Shown here: in pieces, positions 47,862-60,686 of the stretch | How positions within the stretch are numbered: position 1 is the first letter of the stretch | Layout: the number at the start of each line of letters is the position of its first letter | Assembly: GCA_028274465.1 (NCBI GenBank) | Contig: CM051456.1 | Location: forward strand, 112,955,397 to 113,019,396 | Direction of reading: 5' to 3' | DNA: 64,000 bases | Origin: Plantago ovata | Taxonomy: Eukaryota; Streptophyta; Magnoliopsida; Lamiales; Plantaginaceae | Program-made: the position numbers and the translations under genes | The notes under the pieces: generated by a model | Database searches by the model: none | Told to the model about the DNA's origin: nothing | The model's input: only the letters and a program-made list of their open reading frames with translations

Positions 47862-48742
47862 TAGAAAAATGGCATTTTTGATCCCAAAGTTTCATGAGCG
47901 TGGCAAATGCAGTGCCATGTTTACTTCATTTGACAATTTTAGTCCCAAAGTTTGATAACTTTGGCAAAACTAGTCATTTCTCTGATTTTTTGACTTTGAC
48001 TGATGAGTGGCGACATAGTCAACAAGTCAATGTCGCCACATCATCCGATGACATCATTATGATGTCATATTTGTAAAAACAAATTATAAATATTTCTTTT
48101 TTAATAATAATCAAAAAATTAAAAAAACATGAAATAAGTAACATAATTTAGAAAAAAATAATAATAACTCTATCAAAAAACAAAAGAAAATTGTGAAAAT
48201 ATTATTAATTTTAGATTAAACTAAAGAGTAAAAAAAAGCCCCAAAAAATTAAAGGGAAAGTCAAAAGTGAAATAAGATGGGGATGTTCTTTAAATTGAAA
48301 AATTATTTTGTATTGAATTGTAAATATTCACCACCATTAAATCTAATAGTATCCACAATTTCTTTATCTTTTATTACCCTTTAATTTATTCTTTATAGAG
48401 TATTTTTCTTAATTTTCAGTTTGTTTTCTAAATTTTATGTTATTTTATTAAAAAAATTCTGTTATTTTTCATTATTTAAAAATTTCTGTTTTTTTCTACT
48501 TGTTTTGTTTTTTTAAAAAAATAAAATAATTTTTTTGACAAATATGACATCATTTCATCGGGTGATGTGGCGGCGTTGACTTGTTGATTAAGTCGCCACA
48601 TCATCTGTCAAAGTTAAAAATAAAAAAAATGACTAGTTTGCCAAAGTTATCAAACTTTGAGGATAAATTTTTCACTTGAACCAAACATGGGACTGCATTT
48701 GATACACCTATGAAACTTTGGGACCAAAATTGTCATTTTCCC
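47862..48742. mobile_element. Inverted-repeat element D, MULE-like MITE, 881 bp
   Basis: Left arm 47862 to about 48080 and right arm about 48530-48742 are inverted copies (GATCCCAAAGTTTCATGAGC, AAAGTTTGATAACTTTGGCA, GTCGCCACATCAT, GATGTCATATTTGT). Direct repeats TTTAAAAC flank the element at 47854-47861 and 48743-48750; with the next base (T/C) this gives an 8-9 base duplication, as in Mutator-like elements. The interior is AT-rich and non-coding. Confidence 0.8.
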
Positions 48743-48796
48743 TTTAAAACCATATCAGCTCTCGTTAAAATTACAACAAAGATCACGTTGTCCAAT

Positions 48797-50511
48797 GAAC
48801 AAAACCAACACAGTAGAACCTAGATCACATAGAGCGTAGAACGGGAACGGGAGCGAAAGCGAGAGCGAAATTCGACATTTTCAAAAATAAATGAGATCGA
48901 GAGCACCTTAGTTCGATTACTAAATTAATTAAAAATATAAAATATATATTAATATATAAATTATTAAGTTTAACTTTTAAGATTAACATATGCTTCTCCA
49001 TATTAGTAATACATTTTCCGTGGAGATTTTACTTAATTAATATTCCATCATCCATAATCCAGTACAATGAACTTAAAGCCCATGCCCATAACATAAGCCC
49101 AGCCTCTTGCTTCCCCTTCCCCATTTCTTTCTGCTTTCTTCTCCGTTTTTTTTCATTCCTCATCTGAGATTCGAGTCTATCAGTACTCTGGACGTCAACA
49201 CCTCTTTCTTCTTTTTCTTTTTCATATTTATTCGTATCTAGTCAAAATTTAAAATAATATAATAAGCATGTTGATTCAATCAATTGATTGACCTACCAAT
49301 CAATTTTAATCCGCTATCTTGCTTATCCAATTTTAATTTGGTGCGTACATGTGTCATTAGTTAATTAAAATATGTAGGGTTCGAATCCTGTTGGTGCGAT
49401 TTTTCTCCATTATTTTTATTGAAGGTGTTTGGTTCGAATCTTGTTGGCGTAATTTTTCTCTATTATTTGTATTATTATTTTAGTTGAAGGTGTTGGGTTC
49501 GAATCTTATTGACGTAATTTTTTTCTTTTTTTATTTATTCTCTTCTTAAATTTTTATTATTAACATAAAGTTGTATGACGTATTATATTTAATTTTAAAA
49601 TATAACCATGATATGTTCTTATAAAAAAAAGACATACTTACTCCGTCCAATAATAAATGTAACACTTGATTTTGTTGACTTTTTCGATGATCATTTTGAC
49701 CTTAAATTATTCTTAAATCATATGATAAAAATAACTAAAAATATCATATTATGAAACTAAAATGTTTATATGAAGCATTTGACAATATATTCAACTGATG
49801 AAAAATACCAATAACATGCGAAAAAGATGCATTGCAGATTTTGAAGTTGAATGTTTCCAAAGTTTAGAGATGTATCTCATGGTTCTTAACTCATCGGAAG
49901 AATAATTTTTGTATGTCTAATATAGTTCAATTCAAAACTATTAATTGCATAACTACAAAAATTATATACATTTATAGCACACAATTTATATTAAGATTAA
50001 TTACTTAATTAGTTATTTTTTTATTACGTTTAAAGTCATTATGTGAAAATTATATATTCACTCCATTTATTTCAATGTATTATTTAATAAAACAATAATG
50101 TTTTATAAGATTACGCTTCACACGCGTAGTGTGTGACGCGGTTCCTAGTACTTTAATTTTGCATTGCTCCACTCCTTCTACAATTCTGGAATATATATTC
50201 TTTGTTCGTCGTTGTTGTTCGTCATGACGTTATATTAGATTCCTCTTCTAGCTTCCTCTTTCAGATCGTTCCTCTTCCAGATCGTGGTGTTTGATTCATC
50301 TTCCTCTTCCAGATCTTCATTCTGGCTAAGAATTGTCCCAAAACAATTCAGGCGAATTAATTTATTTTAGTTCGCGAACTATTGAAACTTAAGTCTTATT
50401 AGAGCGCGAATTCCGCTCCCGGAGTGAGAATTCGTGCTCGAGATGTAGAGCGTGGCATGAGAATCTGGCGAATTATTATGTGACCTAGAGTAGAACAAAA
50501 CCGACACAGTA
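48797..50511. mobile_element. Candidate element E between 19 bp direct repeats
   Basis: GAACAAAACCAACACAGTA (from 48797) and GAACAAAACCGACACAGTA (50493-50511) bracket 1.68 kb. Just inside, CCTAGATCACATA on the left is matched inverted by TATGTGACCTAGA on the right. GC-rich ends (GGGAACGGGAGCGAAAGCGA; GCGCGAATTCCGCTCCCGGA) contrast with an AT-rich interior. No transposase seen. The direct repeats are too long for an ordinary hAT duplication, so the class is open. Confidence 0.45.
49375..49535 (+). repeat. Three tandem units containing a B-box-like motif
   Basis: GGTTCGAATCCTGTTGG, GGTTCGAATCTTGTTGG and GGTTCGAATCTTATTG are each followed by CG/GTAATTTTT-type sequence and spaced by about 57-65 bases. 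GGTTCGAATC is the consensus of the pol III B box. No A boxes accompany them. Confidence 0.65.
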
Positions 50512-51621
50512 TAATTCCAAAAGCTGCCGTTTCCTCCAATCGTTTACTGATTACTCAAATTAGCAATTCAATCCCATTCGCAAATAAGTATATCAAAACA
50601 AGTTAACCTCGTTGTTATCTCTAGGGTTTTCGGTGGATCTTCATGAAGCTCATTGACCTTGTCCTCGAGAATCTCCACAAGTCCATTAGATTGAAGTTCG
50701 CTGCCGCCACCGTGAGATCGACTGATAATTTGGTTGTAACTATCCTGCCGCCGCCACCGTGAGCCATAGCTATGGATGGAGTAATAATTGAACGCGCTGA
50801 AGCAAGTTACTAGAACGGAGTTCGTATTTTCATATTTCAAATGTTAGCTATCATTTTTCATATTCGTATTGCATTCGTATTTGTATTGGTGCTTCTTACC
50901 TTTTTAATCATTCTAACATTAAGTTAAAAGTCAGATTTGCATAGTACGGAGTACTTGGGAGTTGTGAGGAACTGATTATTAAACTGAAGAAATGAAAAGT
51001 CAGATACTCCATAGTACATATTTAACGTTAGGCAACAATATTTTAGAAATACAGTATACATTCATACTTCGCATCCACCAAAATTCAAAATTTCACAAAA
51101 CTCCATCTCTAATGATTTGGTAAACTACTCAAAATTTCCAACCACGCAAAATGGGACTATATGGTTCTCTATTATCTTTAAAATAAAATACTTCGCGACC
51201 TTTCACCATTTTTAACTACTAAATTACATTAGAATTAGAGAAAAATATAATAAAATTATTATATTTTCATAATCAACTTTTAATTTATATTGATACAATT
51301 TAATTTAAAAGCTATACGTGGTGGAAGATCGCGTTGGCTACCCTTAGCATCTAAAAAAGACATTTGCCACATCATAGCAAAAGGCCAGCAATTGTAAGTT
51401 CATTAAAAAAAAGAGAAAGAAAAAGTAGTACTACAGCAATTGAAATCATTCAGTATTAAAGCAGAGTCTTCACAGTTATCTTGTCCATCGCAGTTAAGGT
51501 AATAGATTTCAGGAACAACTTTTAGCTACAAACACAAGCATAATTCAATTACGATATCAGAGAATATGAGCAAGGCGTCAATGGATTAGTAGCCATATCC
51601 ACCTCTAAATTTGGACTGCAT
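50512..51621. other. Intergenic DNA between element E and SR45a
   Basis: No gene supported. A 39-codon plus-strand frame at 50643-50762 (MKLIDLVLENLHKSIRLKFA) contains a doubled CCGCCACCGTGAG sequence; it has no support. The 3' UTR of SR45a probably extends to about 51450. Confidence 0.35.
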
Positions 51622-54600
51622 TCACCTAGACCCACGTCCATAGTACTTCTCCACACTACGTCTTGGGGAATATGACCTGTCCCTTCTGGATCTTCCACCT
51701 GAAGGTGAACGCCTAGGAGAATAATCGCGTCCACCTCTATAAGGGGACCGCCTAGGAGATGATCTCCTGTAACCATAGTCATCCCGACTGGATCCTCCAC
51801 CACGATACCGACCACGATCACCACCACGATCCCCGCCACGGTAACCTGCCAGATACGTAAATAATTACATACAGTATGACAGCGAACAGATACCACTTGT
51901 AGGATAACTGGTATAGAAATAGATTCATTTTTTTTTGAGTGTGTATGTGTGTGGGTTGGTGATGGTGGGGGAGGGGATGAGAACTCACTGTCGCCCCGAG
52001 TGCTTTTGAGCCCAAGATAGTGGCCAGGAGTGGGGGTCCTTGCACGCTTCCTCCGTGACTGAAGAAAAATAAATTATTTTATTCATGTTAATATGTTATC
52101 TAATAAAAGCAGCATTTACAAATGAAGAAACCATAACATAACAAAAGCACAAATCCTAAATACAGCAAACAAATGTCATGTAGACAGACAACCTAAATTA
52201 AGAAGTGCGAGACCAACTGATGACAATAAAACCAAATTATAGACTATATTTCTTCAATGGAAAGGGAAAAAGTATAACCAATGCAAAGTATGGAATTATG
52301 GATACCATAAAAGCCTGATTACAATGTTGGCAGAGATCCTTGACTAGTTGAGAGTTGACAGTATTTGCTGAAGTTGTGTGGTTGTTGGGCAATATAGATG
52401 CAATTTAGTTCAACGGATGCAATTGAAAAGCTGTTTTAGCTTGTTGCAATGGTTGGTCTCATCTTTGATGTCTGCCAACATAGATGCTATGGTTGATTTC
52501 TGACAACTTGGTTGGATCCTTGATTAGTTGAGAGTTGACAGTATTTGCTGAAGTTGTATAGTTGTTGAGCAATATAGATGCTATTTAGTTGATCAGATGC
52601 AATTGAAAAGCTGTGTTAGCGTTGCAATGATTGGTCTGATCATCTTTGATTTCTGTCAACATAGCTGAAGCAATTTCTGAATATAACCAGAAAACCTCCA
52701 GGTCAAACAGCCTGATACGAAATCAATATCGAGGCATCAGCTTCAATAGATCAGAGTGCTTACCCTTTCAACAGTTATGTACCGGCCTTCAAGAATTGAT
52801 TGATCAAGGTGCTTAATACAGTGATCAGCATCCTCGAATGAGTCCATGGTAACAAATGCAAAGCCTCGAGAGACACGAGACCTTGGTTCCACCACCAAAA
52901 ACACTGACTTCACCTATAAATAAAAGCAAATCATTGCTGATCAACATATAGCAGTACAAAATAATGCAAGTAAGCTGACATGTGAATCAACATGTCTATA
53001 TTCGAGGAAGTAACAGTTATCAAATCACTTGAGATATAGTAAACTGGGAATATTGTAGTTGAGTCTCAAGAAAGCGTCAATCCTTAAACCATTGGATAAC
53101 AGCTTCACTAGTGCCGAGATGAAAAGTAGAAAAGAAAAAGAAAAACATATGGACTTGAAGTAACCAACCACACACAAAAACCTACTTCACCTGAAATAAA
53201 TTCTAGGCAGAATGCCAATCAAGTCAAAACATATAAGAACACACCTTTCCTTCCTTAGAGAAATGATCCTCAAGGTCTCTTTCAGTAACCCTTGTAGATA
53301 GTCCAGTCACATAGAGTGTATTCCCTGGATTAGAGACTTCCCTGCTCAAACGATCAAGGACAGAGTATCATCAGTGACCAACAAAAACATTTACTGATTG
53401 GAACTACTAGGGGGGAGAAAACAAAAATACATTACTAAAGGACGTACCTATCACGACCCCTTGCTGGTGATGGAGACCTCGATCTAGCCCTTGGTCTCGA
53501 CCATGATCTCGATCGAGACCTTGACCTGGATCTTGAATTCTCTTCCCATGGAGAAGGAGACCGTTCATATCTAAATCAAGGTGAGAGAGAAAAAAAAAAA
53601 CTAAAATGCCACAAATTCAAGCAAAAAACGCAGAAATGGGTAACGATTACAGAAGTCAGATGTAAGTATTGGAAAATACAAGTGATACCAATTTCATCCC
53701 ATAACCAACTTCTAAAGTCTAAACCACAACCTAAAACACGCACACACACACTACTACCATACACATCAAAACAAAGAGAGGAAGAAATTATGACAGCACA
53801 CAATAGTTAAACAGTATGCATATTGCATGCTAAAACTAAGAGTAAGCCTCTGAAATACACCACAAAACACCGAGGTTGGGACACATTCGCCCAACTTAAA
53901 GGAGATCATATTATAAAAGGTGCATACATCGCTCGGATGAAAACGAACAACAAAAATAGCTCCTATTCCACAAAGTGATCTAAGAATAAAGAACACAGAG
54001 GACTATGCCACACTACAACCGCATGGTTGCATTTCACAGTTGCTCTGTAAGTAAGGCCTGAATCTAAAATGCCTCAATTATGTTTCAAATAAAATGCATC
54101 GTCAGATAGCCAGAGCTGAATAAGCTCATATAATAGGGTGAACTGCTGAGAAAAAAGATGGACTATCCCACAGAAGGAACATAATGAAGGCATCATAAGA
54201 TAATTCAGGCTCTTTCAACTCCTTCAGCAAAGACTAGAGTTATCAAGGTTATTCTGTTCACCACCATGCAAATTCATCCTCAAAGATGAAACTGACGATT
54301 ACATGGGCTCTGTTTCTAGTTGATAGCTGATCTGGTAGTTGTTAGACGATTGTGTAGATGATAAGTTAACTGGTTTTTATTGGGTTCTTTAGTAAATTAA
54401 TTAGCTGGTAAACTTGTTTATTTATCAGCTAAACATAGAATATAAAACAAATAATCTAGCTTATTTTTCTGATTTAGCTTATGAAATCAGCTACGTATAA
54501 GCTGCCAGCTAAATAACCTCAGCTCAACGAGCTGATCATGTAATGCTAAGCAAATCAATAGTTAATCTATGCATTATAACTGCAGTCACCTCACACTAGC

Positions 54601-55280
54601 TGCCAAACAACTTTTAGTTTATCCGCTAAATATAGAATATAAAACAAATCATCTAGCTTATTTTTTCAATAAGTCACCTGAGTTAGCTTATGAAATCAGC
54701 TACGTATAAGCTAGCAGCTAAATAACCTCAGCTGAACGAGCTGATCATGTGATGCTAAACAAATCGATCGTTATTCTAGGCATCATGACTACAGTCACCT
54801 CACACAAGCTGACAAACAACATTTGATCCTCAGGTCAAGCCATACAATGTGTTTGCAATCAGCTACATAAAATAGGCGGAAAACAATCGGAAAGGGCACA
54901 ATAAACATATGGGGAGAACAGCTACGAAATTAAACATGGCAGAATTACGACCTATAAGAGAACAGACAATAACTCTCCACATCAACAAGTCATAAACTAA
55001 TTTTTTTTCTCTTCTTTATCTAAACATGGTGAAATAAAATTACAAATAGGAAAGGGGAAAGGGGGCAAAACAAAGGATCGGAGGCTCTAATCAAACAATG
55101 GCTTAGGAACGAGTCGATTCGAGGAAAACAATTTCCAGAGTTAGGAATTTACCGTTTGCCGCGAGGAGAATCAGCCTGCAAAGCAAATGAAGAAGACTAG
55201 GAGAATTAATAATGGACCGCTCCGATTGATGAATGGAAAGGCAAATCAAATAAGGGAGAGAGATGCAGTGAACTCACCAT
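51622..55280 (-). CDS. SR45a: SR-family splicing factor SR45a (Transformer-2 like)
   Basis: Seven coding exons join in phase to 229 residues: 55280-55278, 55175-55153, 53570-53448, 53341-53245, 52913-52764, 52058-51989, 51845-51622. The order is an N-terminal RS domain (SRSRSRSRSRSWSRPRARSR), one RRM with RNP2 NTLYVTGLS and RNP1 SRGFAFVTM (residues about 57-132), the linker RARTPTPGHYLGL, and a C-terminal Gly/Arg/Ser region (GYRGGDRGGDRGRYRGG, SPRRSPYRGG). The RS1-RRM-RS2 layout and TPTPGHYLG linker identify the plant Transformer-2/SR45a group, nuclear regulators of alternative splicing that respond to heat and light. The first coding exon is only the ATG. Introns 2 and 5 are long and carry tandem duplications, consistent with a heavily alternatively spliced transcript. 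No defects seen. Confidence 0.95.
52337..52690. repeat. 180 bp tandem duplication in an SR45a intron
   Basis: TTGACTAGTTGAGAGTTGAC near 52340 recurs as TTGATTAGTTGAGAGTTGAC 180 bases later, and the similarity continues through GCAATTGAAAAGCTG and GGTCT-ATC-TTTGAT. It lies between the exon ending RYITVER and the next, in the antisense orientation to the gene as listed. Confidence 0.75.
54415..54825. repeat. About 197 bp tandem duplication in SR45a intron 2
   Basis: Both copies contain AGAATATAAAACAAAT, TTAGCTTATGAAATCAGCTA, GCTAAATAACCTCAGCT and CAGTCACCTCACAC. The first copy starts at about 54428 and the second at about 54625. Identity is about 85%. The unit is rich in AGCT and could form stems in RNA. 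Confidence 0.75.
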
Positions 55281-57064
55281 TGCTAAGAGCTGAGATGGAG
55301 TAAACCCTAAATCGCGATGGAGAGGAGAGGACTGCACTTTTTTATTTTGATTTGATTTGTATCTTCTTCTCTTGTTGAGAATTGAGATGTGTTGGACAGG
55401 GACACGGGGTATTAATATACTACTGGACGACTTTGTGCGGATGGAGGTTCAGTCGACCCGGTTGGATCATTGCCTCATTGGATTAGTACGGTTTTAGACA
55501 AAATGTCTGATTCGGAATTCGGAATATGTTTCGGATTCTTGAAAATTGAAAAAAAGGATATTTCAAAATTTTTATCAAGATGATTGGTAATTTTCAAAAT
55601 ATTTAATAATTAGTTGAAAATAAATGAGAACATTATAGTCACTTTCGAATTTTATATGTTCATTTTATCTCGACAAGCTGAAAAATCAAGACGTTTCGAT
55701 ATATTTCATTGAAATTTGAAACTATAGAATTACATACATGATATGAGAAAGGTTAATATTTCCACCAACTAGTAATTTGGTAGGTAATAAAAGATCACAC
55801 AACTCAGGGCTAATTTCACTCGTTTATATATATGGACCATATGGTGTATGTCAAAGTTACATTTACGTAAGCTAGGTTATGTTATTTGATAAAATTCAAA
55901 CTTGGTTTGACAGATAGAAACTAGTCCACGAATTTCAAGATTCAATCCACGGGCTATGTTATATTATTTACCCCTTGATAAATCTCACATACAACATAAC
56001 TCAGTTGGTTGTAGACTAGTATGATTAGATAAAGTCAAGTTAAAAGAGTAACTCCATAGCAAGATAATTTGGACCTCCTCAAGTTAAGACCTTGAGGTTA
56101 GTACTATTAAAGAGGTTAGCTCCATTAAAATTAGTCATATTACAGGGCAACTTCACTCATCTAATCTACGTGTTAGTTTCGATAACAAAGTCAGCTCGAC
56201 TTTTAGGCTAATTGCAATAGTGAGCTAGGTTCAAGCTTGGGGCAACCACCCCCAAGGACCCATAATACAACTGACCTAACTACTATCACTAGTCTTATTG
56301 CCTCATGTTATAGGTTGTTCCATTCCAATCAAGTTACCATTTGGAAGTACTAATCTCTTGACTTCATCAAGTCGAAACGTAATCCAACACATTACTAGAG
56401 GTCAGACATATCCACTCCAATATGGGTGGATGGGTGGGGTGGGGTACAGGCAATCTACTTCGCCGAGTGGATGGACGTATCTATAATCTATAGTATAAGC
56501 AAGAAGGTGGAAGATGAAAGACCATCACATCCAATCGAGAAAAATTTAACAATTTTATTCACCTGAAGTCACTCACATAAGTTTACTCACTCAACCATCG
56601 AAAATAACTGTTAACATTCTAGCTACAATCGAGAAACCGTCTAGAGACTAGTCTACATGAACGTGGTCAAATTCCACCGACCTGACTCAGCAAATAGATA
56701 AATCGACTATTAATTTTTTAACTTTTTACCTATTCATCTGTATGTTCTTTTTCAAGCATGCCAACTTTAGTTTGGAGTTACTTATTTTGTAAAACAAAGT
56801 GTTAAAATTGTGCCAAAGGGAGTGAGTAATTATTAAATTACAAGTCAAAAATTAATTTTTATTTAATTCATTTGAAAATATTGTCTAATCCTAAAAAGAG
56901 TTCAAAGTATTGTCTCCGCCGGAGCAGCCTCTAGACTGTACTACTGTATATCTCCGTCGGAGCCCTCAGGCACTCAGCTTAGCTCGATTACCTGTTGCCT
57001 CGTACTGTATAATTTAAGCAAGTCATAGGATGTTGTTATTCTGAGATGAGAAGCTAGAGAAAAT
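55281..57064. other. Intergenic DNA between SR45a and AKRP
   Basis: The two genes are divergent. The SR45a leader probably starts near 55380 with a TATATTAATA box upstream (about 55411-55420). From 55500 to 56880 nothing coding is seen. The CT-rich sequence at 56900-57060 is probably the AKRP leader. Confidence 0.4.
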
Positions 57065-60000
57065 ATGTCATCATCACCATTATTATCTGCACCATCTCTG
57101 GCTTCAACAATTCCAAGAAATTACCACCACCACCACTTCCAAACCCCAAAACCGTCTTCTCATCTCTTAACCATCTCCAGCCCCCACTCCCTCCGTTTCG
57201 CCCCTCTCAAAACCCGTGCTAACTTCTCCTCCCAGCCCCTATACGGCGCCGTTTCCGAACACCAAGAAGAAGAAGACGTCGCAATTGGAGACTGCTTAGT
57301 GTACGAAGAAGGCATATTCGACGACCCTTTTCTCCAAGACAACAACCCCACACCACCACCTGTCCAAGTCAGTACCAACAATCCAGTTAGAAGCAAGAAG
57401 AAAAAGCAGCCGGCTGCGTTATCTCCGCCTACGCCGGAGAATTTGATTCCGGATAAATGGGTGGATGTCCAGAAGGAGCTCAACATCACCAAGAAGGAGC
57501 GGAGGAAGATAGCCAAGGAGATGGAGTACGGCAAGAATGCCGAGAAAAGGAGGAGAGGGCTATTGCCAATTGGCTCTGAGGAGTATGAGAGGTTGAATGA
57601 GGACAAGTGGAAGCCTCTTGTTATCGACAAGCTTCCGGCGGAGATTAAGAGTTTTGAGAGTGATGATGATGATGAGGAGGAGGAGGAGGAGGAAGTGGTG
57701 GTTAGAGGTAGAGTTGCAGGTAGGAATCCAAGGTTGGCGGTGTATGGCGTTGGTTTGGAGGATGTATCGGAGCTTTTTAACAGTGGACGGTATGATTCCG
57801 AGGGGAAGGAGGATAAGAAAGGTATACTTGAATGGCCTGTCTTGGAATTTTCGGTGGCTGGTTGTGATTGTGTTGCTGAACTAATCTTGCCATTATTAGT
57901 GTTTAGTTTAATTCTCTTGCGTAATTACACAAGTAGATAGGCCATATTTATTCTGAGGGCTGAATGTATTGTATCATGCGTACGTAATTCACATTTTTGT
58001 TAGTCTCCGTTAGATAATCTGCTAACTTGTTTGCCATGCGTTCTAGTCTGATTTATAGAAGAAGATTTATTTTGTGTTCTGCACTGTGCGATTGCTCAAG
58101 TCTCTGAATGTGTACTACATTAGCTATGTTGTTTATGGAGTTCAACGTCTTTGGTTCAGTAATGTGACTTAAATCTTTAGTTTTTCGCATGTCTTCCACA
58201 ACAAAGTGAACCCAAGACTTGTAAGATCTTATGTTATTCCTCATATGATGCATGATGGACTCGTTCACTTTGCTAGTAATTATTTGCTGGAAGATAGCTC
58301 TCAGGTAGTGAAAGTTTAACATAGTGAGTGTATGGAAGATTAGAGTGGGGGTTCTGTTCAAGATGGATTGCCTAGCTTTATCTTTGGTTGTGATTTCCTT
58401 TATGCGTCAGTCATCTTGCAATCGCAGTATTCTGAAACTGTATCTTGGCAGGTCCACGTAAATTGTTCACAAAAGAGGAGAAGATGTTATTAAATAAACG
58501 CGTTCCTGATTTGGCAGTGGCCACCTCGGTGAGTACTCTTTCTTTGAAGAGATTTCTTTTTGCACTATGAACAAAGGCATTTCGGTTCTGGAGACTTCTT
58601 CTAGTGACTCTAAGAGTGCCCGATACAATTGTAGGTTTAACCAGCTTGGCTTTATACAAGTAAGGTTGACAATCATACTTACATAAAAGATCGATTCTTG
58701 TTACTATTTGTTAGTTGTGATAAAAAAGTCTTCCTGTTGAATTCTTGAGCATTTCCTTCTTCAATATCATAAGCATTGGAAAGGACAAAAAGATAGGTGC
58801 TATCAAATCTGCATATATTAAGTTTTTTTGGTGCACATCAGTTGTTCATGCATCAAATTGGTTAACGAGCTATGATCTTGAACTATATAACCTATTAACT
58901 GAAAAATAAGTCCTGGGGATTGTTAATCAGTCATTGACTCATTGCCCATTGATATCTCCTGTAAGCTGCTCAGTGAAAGATCTGTTTGAAATAGCAGTTG
59001 AGCTGGTTGCATCTTCTTCTTTTATCTTTCTTTCTTAAAAATAAATCATTAAATGTAGCTGTATTCTAATTGGAGGATTTTGGGACCTTTTTCTACAGGG
59101 GAAATGGCATCCACTGCATACGCTTGCTGCCACAGGAGAATTCTACCTCGTGAATTCATTGCTAAAGCACAATGTTGATATTAATGCTCCCGATAAGGTA
59201 ATTGATCCACAAAAATTATTTGTATAATTTTCGCAGACTGGTGGCATTTGCACAACTGAATTCACAGGTGTAAACTGAATTTCACCTTCTGCTATTGTGA
59301 TTATTTCGTTAGGACGGATTGACTGCAGTGCATAGAGCAATACTTGGCAAAAAGCAGGCTATATTTAACTTTCTTTTGAGAGAATCAGCAAACCCCTTTG
59401 TCCGTGATGAAGTAAGTGAAATCTTACTCTGTGGGTGCATTTGTCATGCCTATTCACTGTTGAAGATTTCTTAAGTTGGTCTCCCTAAATGACCAAACAT
59501 ATCCATGTGGTTTTTGTAGCATAACCTACTTGTATAGAAGCTGCTAGAAGCTAAAATTAAAGGGCAGAATCTGGTCTGAAGTCTGAACTAGCTCTAACTT
59601 CTCTAAAACTAAACATTTGCAGATTCTTTTTTTTTCTTTTTTCCCAGCACTTTTAGCAAACACTGAAGGATACTATTAGTCCATTATGTTTTCCTCTTGC
59701 ATCTGATATTTGTTTGGCTTGACATCGTGCGGAATTCACTTTATAACTACAACTTTTCTTTTGATTTTCAGGGAGGGGCTACATTATTACATTATGCTGT
59801 TTTCTCCGCATCCACCCAAATGATAAAGATTCTATTATTGTACAATGTAGATATAAACAGTCAAGACAATGTAAGCATTTCTGATCTTTATTCCACAGCC
59901 ATTTTTTCTGCTTCCATTTTATCTCCTCCCCACCATTGACTTGGATTCTTGTGTATTTCTTAGGACGGGTGGACAGCACTACATCTGGCAGTGCAGTCTC

Positions 60001-60303
60001 GTAGAACAGATACAGTGAGGCTTTTGTTGATAAAAGGGGCTGATAAAACTCTGAGGAACCGGGTAAATGTTCCCAAAATTTCCAAATACTTTGTTCTTCA
60101 ATTTGTAAACCTCTACGTGAACCTTTTATCTTTTATACTTGTCTATTTATGTTTTAATTGTTATCCTTTTCTCTCCGCAGGATGGATTGACCCCATTAGA
60201 GCTATGCTTCTATTCTGGTAGAGATATTAGAACCTACGAGCTTATTAGGCTATTAAAACGAATTCCCAACCCCAAGTTATCCGGCAGCAGCAGATCTTCA
60301 TGA
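57065..60303 (+). CDS. AKRP: Plastid ankyrin-repeat protein AKRP
   Basis: Seven exons join in phase to 450 residues: 57065-57821, 58452-58528, 59099-59197, 59313-59411, 59772-59870, 59964-60062, 60181-60303. The Ser/Pro-rich N-terminus with few acidic residues is a plausible plastid transit peptide. The middle has [32 protein letters not shown], an Asp/Glu run and NPRLAVYG. The exon [20 protein letters not shown] leads into five ankyrin repeats, four of them exactly one 99-base exon each ([76 protein letters not shown]). AKRP partners EMB506 in plastid differentiation and is needed for embryo development. No defects. A partial copy of exons 3-4 follows 0.4 kb downstream. Confidence 0.92.
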
Positions 60304-60686
60304 TGCAAAACATTCAAGTAGGTAGCGGAATACTATGCTTACACATGGAAAAGGTAGCGGAAATATTGAGAAATTTAAAAACAAAATCAGCATAATTATC
60401 AACATCCATCATGTGTAATTAGTAGTAAGAATTTATAAAGTGCGTATACTGATTACTTGTCAACATCCATCTGAAACTTGTTATCTATAGCACAATGTAA
60501 CACTTATAGCTTCAAACGTGTTTTCTCCAAGTTAAAATTAGACTCGAAAAACAAGTAGTATACATTATTTATCACTTCCATGATCGTAGAATAGAAGACA
60601 AAAAGCTGTTAAGACTATAATGTATACTTTCACCTGCACGCCAATCTAGGCCCGGCAATTCATCCGCGGATTTTGATCCGGACCAG
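60304..60686. other. AKRP 3' flank
   Basis: Probably 3' UTR and intergenic sequence. Nothing else seen. Confidence 0.35.

Noticed and set aside
50643-50762. 39-codon frame MKLIDLVLENLHKS...
   Set aside because: Short, no splice partners, and overlaps a doubled CCGCCACCGTGAG sequence; not enough support.
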